Of a DNA stretch of 64,000 nucleotides, positions 1-9,680 are shown piece after piece (position 1 is the first letter of the stretch; the number at the start of each line of letters is the position of its first letter). Origin of the DNA: Datisca glomerata. Taxonomy: Eukaryota; Streptophyta; Magnoliopsida; Cucurbitales; Datiscaceae. Position numbers and translations under genes: made by a program. The DNA lies in contig QANY01006224.1 of the NCBI GenBank assembly GCA_003255025.1, positions 1,054,001 to 1,118,000 of the forward strand. The letters run 5' to 3'. The notes beneath the pieces were generated by a model, which worked only from the letters and a program-made list of their open reading frames with translations, did not search any database and was not told the origin of the DNA.

Positions 1-52
1 TGAACCAGTTTCTCATACTGGTTGGACAAGTATTCCTTAATTACAAACCGGT

Positions 53-135
53 GCATCAGTTAGGAGTAACCAGTTTGACCAGTATTGCACCAGTTAGGAG
101 TAACCAGTTTGACCAGTCTTGCACCAGTTTGTCTG
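53..135. repeat. 34-bp tandem repeat (CCAGTTAGGAGTAACCAGTT type)
   Basis: Two copies starting at 53 and 87, and a partial third at 121, share the run GCA(T/C)CAGTTAGGAGTAACC followed by AGTTTGACCAGT. The spacing is exactly 34 bp. The motif ACCAGTTT / ACTGGTT also occurs just upstream, from position 4. This is a small minisatellite with no coding content. Confidence 0.85.
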
Positions 136-2430
136 ATTCCCTCCCTAAAATGTCTCGGTTCAATGTATTTAATTCTCCATTCAGATTTTCCAAGGGTATT
201 TGTGGACTTTATGGCTGATGGGGAAAATTTAACAAATTTGAGAGCTGGGAGAGTTGATTATTTCCGTACTGTGTATTTTTAATATATTCTTACGTTTAGA
301 AAAATTAAATCAACCTAAATGAGCTCCTATTATCTCGGTTCAAAATACATAAGTTCTCCACTTCCTTTCTTTTTTTTCAAGCTTTCCATACATCCATCTT
401 GTGATTATTCATGTACACTTGATGTAACTCATTAATAACACTTTAAAGATTTGTTATCATCAAAATTGACTTTAGAGGCAACATGGTCAACACTTAATTT
501 ATTAATCAACAATGAAGTCGTTTATCATATGCTTAAATGGCATTATTCACAACACAATGTGATTGAAATTGACGAGGAAAGGTCCTGGTAGGGCCCAATT
601 ATCTCATACTTGGTGATGGGAGAATGTTGATAAACTGAAGGTGAGTACAATTCAATAACAACGTGCTAAAATTCAACAACAGAGAGCGTATAGGGCCACT
701 AAAATGGAACCCATATGAGAAATTCCATCCTCCCTGGCATACTAAATAGAAACTATAATCCATGTAGAAATTGTTGAAAATAATGCCCTCAACGCATATG
801 ATGTACTTACTTTATTGACGATTAATAATATAGTGAATATTTTCATTTAATATTTGTATGCATGTGTATTTGATAATTTATATATGTCACGAAAATTCCA
901 TTATTATTAAATTTGACAATAAACATTGTATATGAGTTATATACAAGAGGATACTGTTTAAAAATACTAATAAAAGCTGCTAATAATCAATAATTAGAGT
1001 TGAGATATTAAATTAATGAATAAATACAAATACAACACATTCCATTAAGAATGAAATAATCTTATCTGGATTGTTAATGTAGAGACATTAAAATGATTGT
1101 ATTTTATATAATGAGATTGCATAAGACTAGGACATGGTAAATTTAAATCTATAATATTGTTTGAATATGGAGTATTCGAAAAAATCTATTATATTGATGA
1201 TCATATATAAAATAATCTCAATCTTGAGTAATTTAACATACTGATATTTATAACGTAATGCCATTTGACTTACTCGGTAAATATTATTATATCTCATTGA
1301 ACTCAATTAATTCATTGTATCTTAAAAGTGTAATGAAGTAAATAGTTGTGAATGCTAATTTACAAGATGTAATTCATTTCTTTATTATGAAGACAAATAA
1401 ATAGTTTAATTGATTAGTGATTCAAGTATTGAATGATATAAGCGATAAATCTTTTTATAAGATTATAAATGTATCGTTAATTAGAGAATCAATGGAACTT
1501 AAGGAGAAAGAAGAAATCAGAGAGGTTAACGAATTATTTACCTAGCTCTAATTATGAACTATTTATGGAAAATTGATCTATATGTAGTCATTATATCAAT
1601 GGACTATTCAATTTTTTGAGTAATTAATATCTATAATTTCATGAGTGTAGTTGCAAGTTTATAGTGGAGTAACTTTGGATGATATATTAATTAAAGAATT
1701 TGAATTAATTATCAAATTTATTGAAACTTGAGATTTTAGGTCTATGCGGCTCCATACCATCTTTGTAGATACTAGTTGGACATGTAAATGAGATTACGAT
1801 AAATAGTTTTGAATTACCGAATTCTTAACCATTATACATTTTATAAACATGTAATAATATGAGTGTCATTTTATCACATACCATATGATAAGAACGAAAT
1901 CAATTAATTTGTGTGTGAATAATGTGATTATTTAATATGCTAAGATTTAAATTAAAAATGCCACACATAAAACCTTGTGTGGCGTGATACTAGTCTACCA
2001 TCTCACTTAGGAGAGGTGGTCAAGATTGATCTTTAAGATTTTTTTCCCTTACAAAATTAGTATTCAAGATTGATTTTGAATACTAATTTTGAGAAAAAAA
2101 TAATGAAATTGAGTGTTGAAGTAGATAGAGTTGACATTTGATGAGACGATTCTAAAAGAAGGGTAAGAGAGGAAAGATTTTTTGAGAGAAACATAGTGAA
2201 TATAGATCATGAGTGTAAATCAAGTAAACTTAAGGAGATCTATTTATTTTAGGCTCATTTAGGGAATAAGTCATTTTTGAAAAATAAGTAAGAGAATTGA
2301 TGAAAAAATTGTATTTGCAAGAATGACTGATTTTTTTTGTAACTATAATTCTTTTACACAACTGGAAAATTTTATGTACATAAGTATTATGGTATATATT
2401 TATGTATCATATGATATTTTAATATTTTAC
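136..2430. other. AT-rich intergenic DNA, possible old LTR-element remains, two short hairpins
   Basis: I find no gene here. The stretch is AT-rich with stops in all frames. Two perfect hairpins are visible: 1960-1967 with 1976-1983 (GCCACACA / TGTGTGGC), and 2052-2067 with 2076-2091 (16-bp arms, 8-nt loop). The text around 770-2040 has the look of untranslated or LTR sequence of a decayed retroelement, but I could not find a pair of LTRs. A search against a plant repeat library would settle this. Confidence 0.4.
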
Positions 2431-2439
2431 CAGAGGGAT

Positions 2440-2790
2440 AAAGATAAACTAGATGTGCCTGCACAACTTTTCCCACTTACGCTGATGTACTATCTCGCCC
2501 ACACCTTTAGGAAGGCCCAAGTTTGGCACTGGCTCAATGAGAAAGCCCTTTTCTATATGAAATTTCTTGTTCTGAATCTCTCACTCATACCTTTGCTCTG
2601 CCTCTACACTCACAAATCTTTCAAATTCAGGGAAGGTTTTAGAAGGACGCTTGCTTTTAGAACGCGCTGCTTTTGAGGAAGAGATTTTTGTTCTGAAGGT
2701 GCTAAAGCTTGTGATGCTATTAGATGCAAAGCAGAGTAATGAGGGCTTTTGAAGTGTTTTGAAATGGGGAGGGGTTGTCGCTTGGGTAAA
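2440..2790 (-). pseudogene. fragment of a 'putative plant transposon protein' domain
   Basis: The minus strand encodes a lysine/serine-rich lead (SSSKAARSKSKRPSKTFPEF) followed by ERFVSVEAEQRYE, a stop, then EIQNKKFHIEKGFLIE and GLPKGVGEIVHQRKWEKLC. This matches my memory of the N-terminal part of the plant transposon protein domain found in retroelement-derived ORFs of many eudicots: a basic Ser/Lys leader, RFVS..AEERY, a hydrophobic 'E.GF' stretch, then R.WE.LC. The frame contains at least two stops (after QRYE and after LCRHI), so it is dead. Nothing in the flanks restores a full-length gene. Open frames on the other strand across this stretch are shadows. Family identity is inferred from motif order only. 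Confidence 0.55.
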
Positions 2791-2998
2791 GACAACAAAC
2801 GGGCGTAGTGTTACACAAAACAGCTACCTCTCTCCTTATAAAGCACTAATTTGCTTTTCATACGCTAGCAAGATGCAATCCTTACCGTAGATCTACAACA
2901 AATACAAGACCATTCAGATTCTTTAGGGATTTTAAAAACTACCATCAGTATATCATAGCATATTTTAATATACCAATAGTATATCATAGTATATTAGG

Positions 2999-3218
2999 CA
3001 TTTGGCGGCGGTTTAAACCGCTAAATGATCTTTACCGGTGGTTTTTAACCGAAATTAAAGAGAATTAAAACCGCCAACAAAGACACCCCTTTACTGGCAG
3101 TCCTCCAGCAGTTGGAATAATTGCCTCTAAAAAAATTTGCGGCGGTGAATAAGGCGACGGTTTTAACCGCCACAAAGGACGAATAAAACCGCCGCTATTA
3201 TTAGTTTTTCTTGTAGTG
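2999..3218 (-). mobile_element. CACTA-type DNA transposon end, left part lost
   Basis: At 3205-3218 the plus strand reads TTTTTCTTGTAGTG, the complement of CACTACAAGAAAAA, a typical plant CACTA terminal inverted repeat. Inside it are repeated subterminal motifs of the form GGCGGTTTTAACCGCC, in both orientations, as expected for CACTA subterminal regions. The opposite terminus is not present near 2999, where the sequence passes directly into TATACCA-rich DNA. The element is therefore truncated or internally deleted. Confidence 0.7.
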
Positions 3219-3875
3219 GTATATTGTAGTATATTTTTATATACCATACGGTACTATACCCCTTCCTACATCCAAGCCCGTCCTCTCATTCTTCTTCATC
3301 CATCTCACTCGAAAAACTAGAAACTTAGAAATTAAAACCATAAAATCAAGAAATTTTTGAATTCTTTCGTTGTAGAACCACGACCATCAGATATCTGAAG
3401 CTCCACTCCTCTCCATGACCTTCAAAAAATGGGTTCCATAATTTTTCCTCAGCATCCAGATCTAAGAATTATTTTTAATGGCTTAGAACTCAATCATTGA
3501 TTCTCCACATCGCTGCACCACGCGCGCGACAGAGAAGCATGGAGAAAACACGAGAGAAAAGAAAGAGGCAGAGAGAGGTGCACGACAAAGATAGAAGAAA
3601 AGGCAGAAAATGATGGAGAGATCGTGAGAGAGAAGACAAAGGGAAAGAAGAAAGAAAGAAACCGACCATTTGTGTAAATAATAAACTTTTAGGTCATTTC
3701 TTAAAAGAGTTAAAATAATTGACTTATAAACCTAATTTTCCATTTGTTTTAGGCATTAAATTTTCCTAGAGGTCTATATATAGGCCAAAACTCCTTAGCA
3801 TGAAACCTTACGAGCAGTTGGATTATGAATTAAAATTAAAGTTAAGTAGTCTAAGTTTTACAGGGTAATTTGTGG
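3219..3875. other. non-coding stretch, purine-rich around 3525-3665
   Basis: No gene is seen. Positions 3525-3665 are strongly purine-rich on the plus strand (GAGAGAAAAG-type runs), following a short C/T-containing segment. This could be the leader of a lost transposon gene, but no domain is recognisable. Confidence 0.35.
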
Positions 3876-3879
3876 GTTT

Positions 3880-3970
3880 AATGTGATTTTTAAAATAAAT
3901 TCTGAAAATAAGGTAGTTTTGAAACTAATTTCAAAACTAAGGTGAAAATGGCCGCGTTGGAAGGCGTCTT
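3880..3970 (+). repeat. left terminal inverted repeat of the MULE
   Basis: It pairs with 9480-9568 on the opposite strand through TTTTTAAAATA, AACTAAGGTGAAAA (here) versus AAGTAAGGTGAAAA, and GCGTCTT. Directly inside lies a second inverted repeat, 3969-3985 with 3997-4013 (17-bp arms, one mismatch). The outer limit is approximate. Confidence 0.6.
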
Positions 3971-4179
3971 TTGTAAAGACGACTTCAAGTTGACAAAAGT
4001 TGTCTTTACAAAAGAAACCTTCAGTGCAGAAGCTCCCACCTACATACAAAAATCATCAACACAACCTAACACAACCTGCATATAAAAATCATTCATCATG
4101 CAGAACATTTTAGGACTTTATCACACATTCTCAATGAACACCATACACTTTTAACAAATTTTATGACTTTACATTTTAT

Positions 4180-6350
4180 ATTATTCTACAAAAACCCAAA
4201 TACAAAACATATAAATCAATTGCGGTCCACACGATAGTCGTCTTCTCATTCTTCTTGGGCGTTTTTCATATGTTTGTAGTTGAGTTACTTGTGATGATGG
4301 ATCTTCCTCCATAATAGCTGATGCTACACTTTCTTCCTCTACAATAAGCAGTGGGTCTTCCTCCACAATATGTGGGTCTTCATCCACAATAAGAGCATAT
4401 TCCACAATATGTGAGTTTCAGGCACGTCTTCTACCTCCTCCTCCATGAGCACTAGCTCTTCCTCCTCTACGCCGTTGAGGTTGATGAAATGGTTCAGAAG
4501 TGGAACCAAGTTGAGTCACTGACTCACCTCCAAATGTATAAAATATCGACAGCGTGTATAGCTCTTGCTGAGACATAAATGGTTCGTCTCGAGGCATGTG
4601 TGATTTTTGTTGATTTCTTTGAGATGAGCTGTGCACTTCATGCCTTCGGGACAAATGAGCTTGATAAGCCGCATTCGCTTGTCTTATTGCTTGTGTGACT
4701 GTCTCACACACATTACGGATTCGAGGCATTATCCAAGACGGCTCAGTATCACCAAATGTCAAATTGTTAATATTGCCCAGACTCTTCTCTGCATAAATAA
4801 AAAAAATATTATATAAGTTACTTATTAAATGACCATATAAGCCTATTAATTACATGAATTAATAAAAAATTATCATTAAATCATATAACGTTCATTGTTG
4901 AGTTATGTATCACCGTGTGATTCTCTGATAGCATAACATATATGAGCTGTCATATCCATGTTCATCCACGTGCCCCTCAGGAATGTGTGTCCTACGCTCA
5001 TCCCATCTCTCAATGTATGCCTCATGTTGGATGCCCCAATTTAGTTCATTTATCCCCGTTGAGTCGATGTCATGCAACCATCTTTCGATATCACATGGCT
5101 CGGGCACACGTTGAATCATACTGAATTGTCTTAGAATATGATCTGTTTGATGCCATTCCATTATATGAAAATAAATTAGGGGAAAGACAGACCGCCATAT
5201 ATCTCCGTGTATAATGCAATATTTAGGAAGTGTATGGATAATATCATTATAAGGTTGCCATATAACATATAAAAACCATATTATAAATAATATGACAAAA
5301 CCTGAGCATTGCCTATGTTATAAATAAAAAGCACAGTATTACCTGATATGGAGTTTGTCTGTCTAATGCAAATCGATACAATTCAAGAACATGTGTGTAG
5401 CACTCTGTGAGACTAAAAACATCTCTCCATCTATGAGATAAATTGCACAGTTAAATACATGTAAATGATAACATACATATATAATAATCAAATAAGTTGA
5501 CTTACCGTATACCCAAAGGAGGAGGTGGCATTGGAAGTCCATCTTCCCCGACATTATCGTGTCTCACCCGTTGTAACCTCACTCGTGCCAAATGTGATCG
5601 GTCTCGATGCCCATAATTGCAGTAATACTAGTGGGCCAGGAATATCAGAAGCATTTTTATGGTTGGCTTTGCACATCTCCCTATACAACCATGCAAGGCA
5701 TGCACTACCCCAACTATACTGACAAGCCTCAGTAAAATCTTCTAGTAAAGGCAAGAACATCAAATGCACCTTAATGTTTGACTTATCACAAAAAGGGTAC
5801 CTCCGATAAGTTGTAGAACATATGCACGTGCATAACGTTGCGTATAAAACTCATCATCATCATCAGATAATGGGGGAAAATGTGCAGTCAAACACGTCAT
5901 AAGTAAACGTGATCCCTGTCAATCACGTGAGACTGGTCGAAATCCTAACTAATCTTCACATATCCTTGGCCAATCTCGATGTGCACTACCTGTTACCGCC
6001 ATCCCATCACCTGGAAGTCCTAACTGTATTTTCACATCGTGTAGAGTAATAGTACGCTCACCATATGCCATATGAAATGTGTGTGTTTCAGGAAGACATC
6101 TTTCCACAAAAGATGTGATCAAGTGCCAGTCAAGGGTGATAAACCCAACCCTCGCAACTCCATAAAATCTAGCACGTATCAAATATGAAATAATACGTCT
6201 ATGGAGTGACATGTTCTGATGAACAACTGCAGTATGTCGGCGACAATGTAAAGCACGAGAATCCTCCTAGTCCCAAACATGTTGGGATCTATGTTGATCC
6301 TGTAAATACAACACCGAGCTATCTTATGGTCCAGGCTCTATGATATCCTG
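4180..6350 (-). pseudogene. plant mobile domain (PMD, MAIN-like) pseudogene inside the MULE
   Basis: Reading the minus strand from about 6350 gives SSVLYLQDQHRSQHV, then CRRHTAVVHQN, then YLIRARFYGVARVGFITLDW, LITSFVERCLPETHTFHM and ERTITLHDVKIQLGLPGDG. This series is characteristic of the plant mobile domain of MAIN/MAIL proteins and of the proteins often labelled 'serine/threonine phosphatase 7 long form homolog'. Downstream pieces (5769-5554, 5161-4910, 4762-4418) carry the middle and the Arg/Gly-rich tail. A repeated VEEDP-like acidic stretch and RPRRMRRRLSCG lie near 4200-4400. Several stops and frame changes interrupt it, for example after EPGP near 6330 and after WPRICED at 5949, although some of these could be introns. 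It lies downstream of the transposase on the same strand and within the same inverted repeats, so it was carried by the MULE. PMD genes are known to be spread by transposons in plants; what this copy did is unknown. Confidence 0.75.
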
Positions 6351-6383
6351 AAAATGAGTGTCGTTCGAAATACAATGATTATA

Positions 6384-6568
6384 TTGAATTATATAAAAAT
6401 GTACTAAGTCAAATATTACATTGAATTACATAAAAACGTACTAAGTCAAATATTACATTGAATTACATAAAAATGTACTAAGTCAAATATTTCATTGAAT
6501 TACATAAAAATGTACAATGTCAAATATTACATTGCATTACATAAAAATGTACTGAGTCAAATATTATG
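6384..6568. repeat. 37-bp tandem array, five units, between the MULE and PMD genes
   Basis: The unit is TTGAATTACATAAAAATGTA followed by CTAAGTCAAATATTACA. Units begin at 6384, 6421, 6458, 6495 and 6532, exactly 37 bp apart, with one to a few substitutions each. The last unit runs into the transposase gene: its stop codon (6564-6566, minus strand) lies in the AAATATTATGAG end of unit five. The array forms the 3' flank of the transposase gene. Confidence 0.9.
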
Positions 6569-9062
6569 AGTCATTTGAAGATTGTCCTCCATTACAAGAT
6601 GGACAATTTTGACGGTTATGTCCCTCTTGTCGACAAAATCCACATTTACTCTGAGTACTTGGCTCTCTCCAATCCATCTCATTTCGTATACGGGTTGACT
6701 TGGGTCTACCTTTCTCCCGCGTCCTAGTTGTATCAGGGTGCACTATTGAAAAGTTAGGAACTTTCCAATAATGTTCATGTGGAAGAGGGTTGAACTGTGG
6801 CTTATAACACTCAGCAAACCCTGACTAGCGGTAATAATGTTCAATGAATTGAGAACTATCAATACGAGTGTGTGCGCATACTGCTAGCAAATGTGCTGCC
6901 AAATGATTGCAACTTGTTGCAAGTACTTTTTTCTGTTCCGTCCTTTGTACATGTGATTCTGATGTTGACCAGTGAGAACCTCGAACCTCTCATTAGCACG
7001 ATAAAAAATTGTGATCCCATGTGAACTAGCCCTGGCTTTCCAAGTTTTCATCTTCTCAACAGCATAAACAGTAAACACTTCACCTTGTAGTAAGGCATCT
7101 CTAGCTTCACTTCTCCGCTTTTCAAACCAATTCACACTACGGTAAAATGTAAGCTCAACCAAAGCCGCAACTGGTAACATGCGAGCTCCTTTTAGTACAC
7201 CGTTAAAGGATTCTGCAATGTTTGTTGTTATCCAACCATATCGGTATCCACCATCGAATGCTAGATACCATTTTCCTTTTCAATATTATCAAAGAAATGC
7301 ACACACCAACTGTTTGTTTTCTTCATTTCATCCATGCAAAGTTTAAACTTTCTTTGCTGATGTTGTATTTCCGCTCTAAATACTAAATTTTTAGAGCCTT
7401 GTTCTTGCATTTGTCATTAAAGTTACTCACAACATACCTCAAACAATATCGATGATTGCCTAATGGTTCTGACCACCCAAGTTGCTGATTATGTGTCGCA
7501 ACTTTTATACCAGTATGTCAGTCAGATATTAACACAAGTCCCTCCCTCTGCGTAATGTAACGTCTCAAATAATACAAAAAACATGACCAACTATCTATGG
7601 TTTCCTCATCAACTATAGCATAAGCAATTGGAAAAATATGTCCGTTCAATCAACCGACGTGGCAATCAACAACTTATGCTTATACATGCCATATAAAAAT
7701 GTGCCGTCAATTTGAATGACTAGTCTACAATATTTGAATCCTTTTATAGCAGCATCAAAAGACCATAACACATATCTGAATATCACGTTACCTGGTTCAC
7801 TGATGTTATGTGTTTTTCGTTGAACTATAGTCTCAAGATTCGACTTCACAAGCATATTCAACAACATTGGTAATAGCTGGTAAGATCAATCCCAATCACT
7901 AAATACTTTAACAATTGCTCTCCCATACCTTTCTATAATGCACATCGTATCCAAATTTATTTTTCACCACATGATGAAGTGCTGCAATAGATGTAGTTGG
8001 ATCGCGACGACACCCTGCTACTCTTGTGCAATCAATGTTGAGTCCAACTATGAATGGTTTTGTGATAATCTTGGATAGACACATGTGTGAGGTCTGGTGT
8101 ATTGAGTACATGTTATGTGATTTTCGACGACACGCACAAACTTTTCGTTGACAACCTTAAGTAAACTTCTTGCATTTTATAACCCAAAGGTTTGGCAATG
8201 ACTCTACCATACTAAAATGTTGATGTCTGAGTATCGAGTATCTTTTTAAAGCATGCTTAAGGTCTGCCTTACTTTTAAAACGTAAACTTTTGTATAATTT
8301 ATTTGTTTCATTCCATATCCCAGTACGTTGGATGTGTATATGATCTAGCTTTGCATTTACGGCATCCCAATCCAACTGAGCAAGGAATGGTGAAGAGGGT
8401 TCATGCTGGAGTATTTTAGCTGAAGGGTTCACAACATCATCCTCTTCAACTTGGTCATCATCTTCATCAATAACATTACGAGCATTTATGTCCTCAAACT
8501 CTACCAAGAAGAAGCTACGTGGAGGGTTAGATGGATTCACATGAACGTCATGAGCATCTGCATCTTCATGTGGCAAATAATTACTACTAGGTATATTTTC
8601 TTACACTGTAGGATACATGTCATTGTCGTGGAATGGAGAAAAAATTGTTGCACTATCGTGTACCTCAACTCCATCACACATATTGTCATTATATAAGTTT
8701 ATGCTAGGACCTCCTACATCTCTAGCATTTTTGGTTAAATATAACTTAATTATATTTGGCGGAGGAATTTGAAGCACAATATTAAACATTATATGAGCAT
8801 CGTTATCATTCCGTATCGAAAATTTCACATAATTGAATGACCTAGCACCAATGGTAAGTGGGTAATGATAAACTATGTTTATGTTTCAATATAGACGGTC
8901 AATTGATAAGACTTCACATAAAGTATTATATAACTCGTTAAAAGTAATATTCTTATGAATTACAATTCTTCTCATTGAAGGTTGATCATAAGAAACTCCG
9001 TTTGTACCGATTACGACATTACCATTCATGTAACATAAAACTACAATAGGCATTTCCCCCAT
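6564..9062 (-). pseudogene. MULE transposase (MuDR family), degenerate
   Basis: The start at 9062 gives MGEMPIVVLCYMNGNVVIG, the PB1-like N-terminus common in plant MuDR-type transposases. A stop follows after SIDRLY. Then come an acidic spacer (DEDDDQVEEDD near 8440), the MuDR DNA-binding region (LYKSLRFKSKADLKHALKRY, about 8290-8230) and, after a frame change, FGYDVHYRKVWESNC. The MULE catalytic domain follows with FDAAIKGFKYCRLVIQIDGT; the Asp of QIDGT is the first catalytic Asp expected in this family. The C-terminal part includes WITTNIAESFNGVLKGARMLP, a damaged SWIM region, and the zinc knuckle CGFCRQEGHNRQNC (CX2CX4HX4C) near 6640-6600. At least five stops or frame changes show it is dead. 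Its sequence differs clearly from the two MULE transposases at 28-46 kb, so it represents another lineage. Confidence 0.85.
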
Positions 9063-9479
9063 TTGTCAACCTATTAAGCAATACACAATAATTTCAGAAC
9101 TAGATCTAGAAATTCTATAAATTCAAAGTTAATAACTACAATTTCATAATATATCAACCCATTCATAAATAAAATCTTACAAATTAATAGTTTAAACATC
9201 ACATAATTGAGAAGATGCATCTAAAATTTGAGAACCCAAAACATATGAAAATCTAGGGTTTGAGAGAGATTAAAGAGAGATATTACAAAATTGATGACAT
9301 ATATTCATACAGCATTCATAAGAATAATGAATAATTTCAAGATTTGAGGAACAAATTTAAGTGATTAAAGAAATTAGAAATATACCTAGGATTTACGGAG
9401 TTCTTGTTAGTAATTTGAGAGATTGAATTTTTTTTTTGTGAATGAGAATGAGAGAGTGTAATTTTAATTATTTTTTACT

Positions 9480-9568
9480 AAGACGCATTTGTTACCTTTT
9501 CACCTTACTTTTAAAATTTATTTTAAAAATACTATATTTTAAAAATACCGTAAAAAACGAGGGATATA
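9480..9568 (-). repeat. right terminal inverted repeat of the MULE
   Basis: It is the complement of the left repeat at 3880-3970 (see that entry). The TAAGGTGAAAA core lies here at about 9496-9510 as TTTTCACCTTA. Its outer edge is only about 110 bp upstream of the start codon of the host gene at 9681. Confidence 0.6.
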
Positions 9569-9583
9569 AATTGCATTCAGCCT

Positions 9584-9590
9584 TATAAAA
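9584..9590 (+). promoter_or_regulatory. candidate TATA box of the CGL160-like gene
   Basis: TATAAAA lies 91 bp before the start codon at 9681 and just outside the right end of the MULE. With usual plant spacing, transcription would start near 9615-9625, giving a 5' leader of about 60 bp. Everything upstream of this box is transposon sequence. The call rests on motif and distance only. Confidence 0.45.
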
Positions 9591-9680
9591 CGTCAGCAAA
9601 CTTATTCTGCCTATACATTTCGCCGTTTCTAAACTAACGAACTATCAAAACAGAGCAACGATTGAAGCTTTGGATAGGTC

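Larger units (their letters stand above)
3880..9568 (-). mobile_element. Mutator-like element (MULE) carrying transposase and plant-mobile-domain genes
   Basis: The left edge (about 3880-3970) and the complement of the right edge (about 9480-9568) share, in the same order, a TTTTTAAAATA block, the core AA(C/G)TAAGGTGAAAA and GCGTCTT. This gives a terminal inverted repeat of about 90 bp with substitutions. Between them lie two minus-strand genes: a MULE transposase (6564-9062) and a PMD/MAIN-like gene (4180-6350). About 5.7 kb is a normal size for an autonomous MULE. The exact outer borders are unsure because I could not find a convincing 9-bp target duplication. Both genes are broken, so the element should no longer move by itself. 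Confidence 0.7.

Noticed and set aside
2323..2676. 117-codon plus-strand open frame
   Set aside because: The opposite strand carries recognisable plant transposon protein motifs; this frame is its shadow extended into AT-rich DNA.
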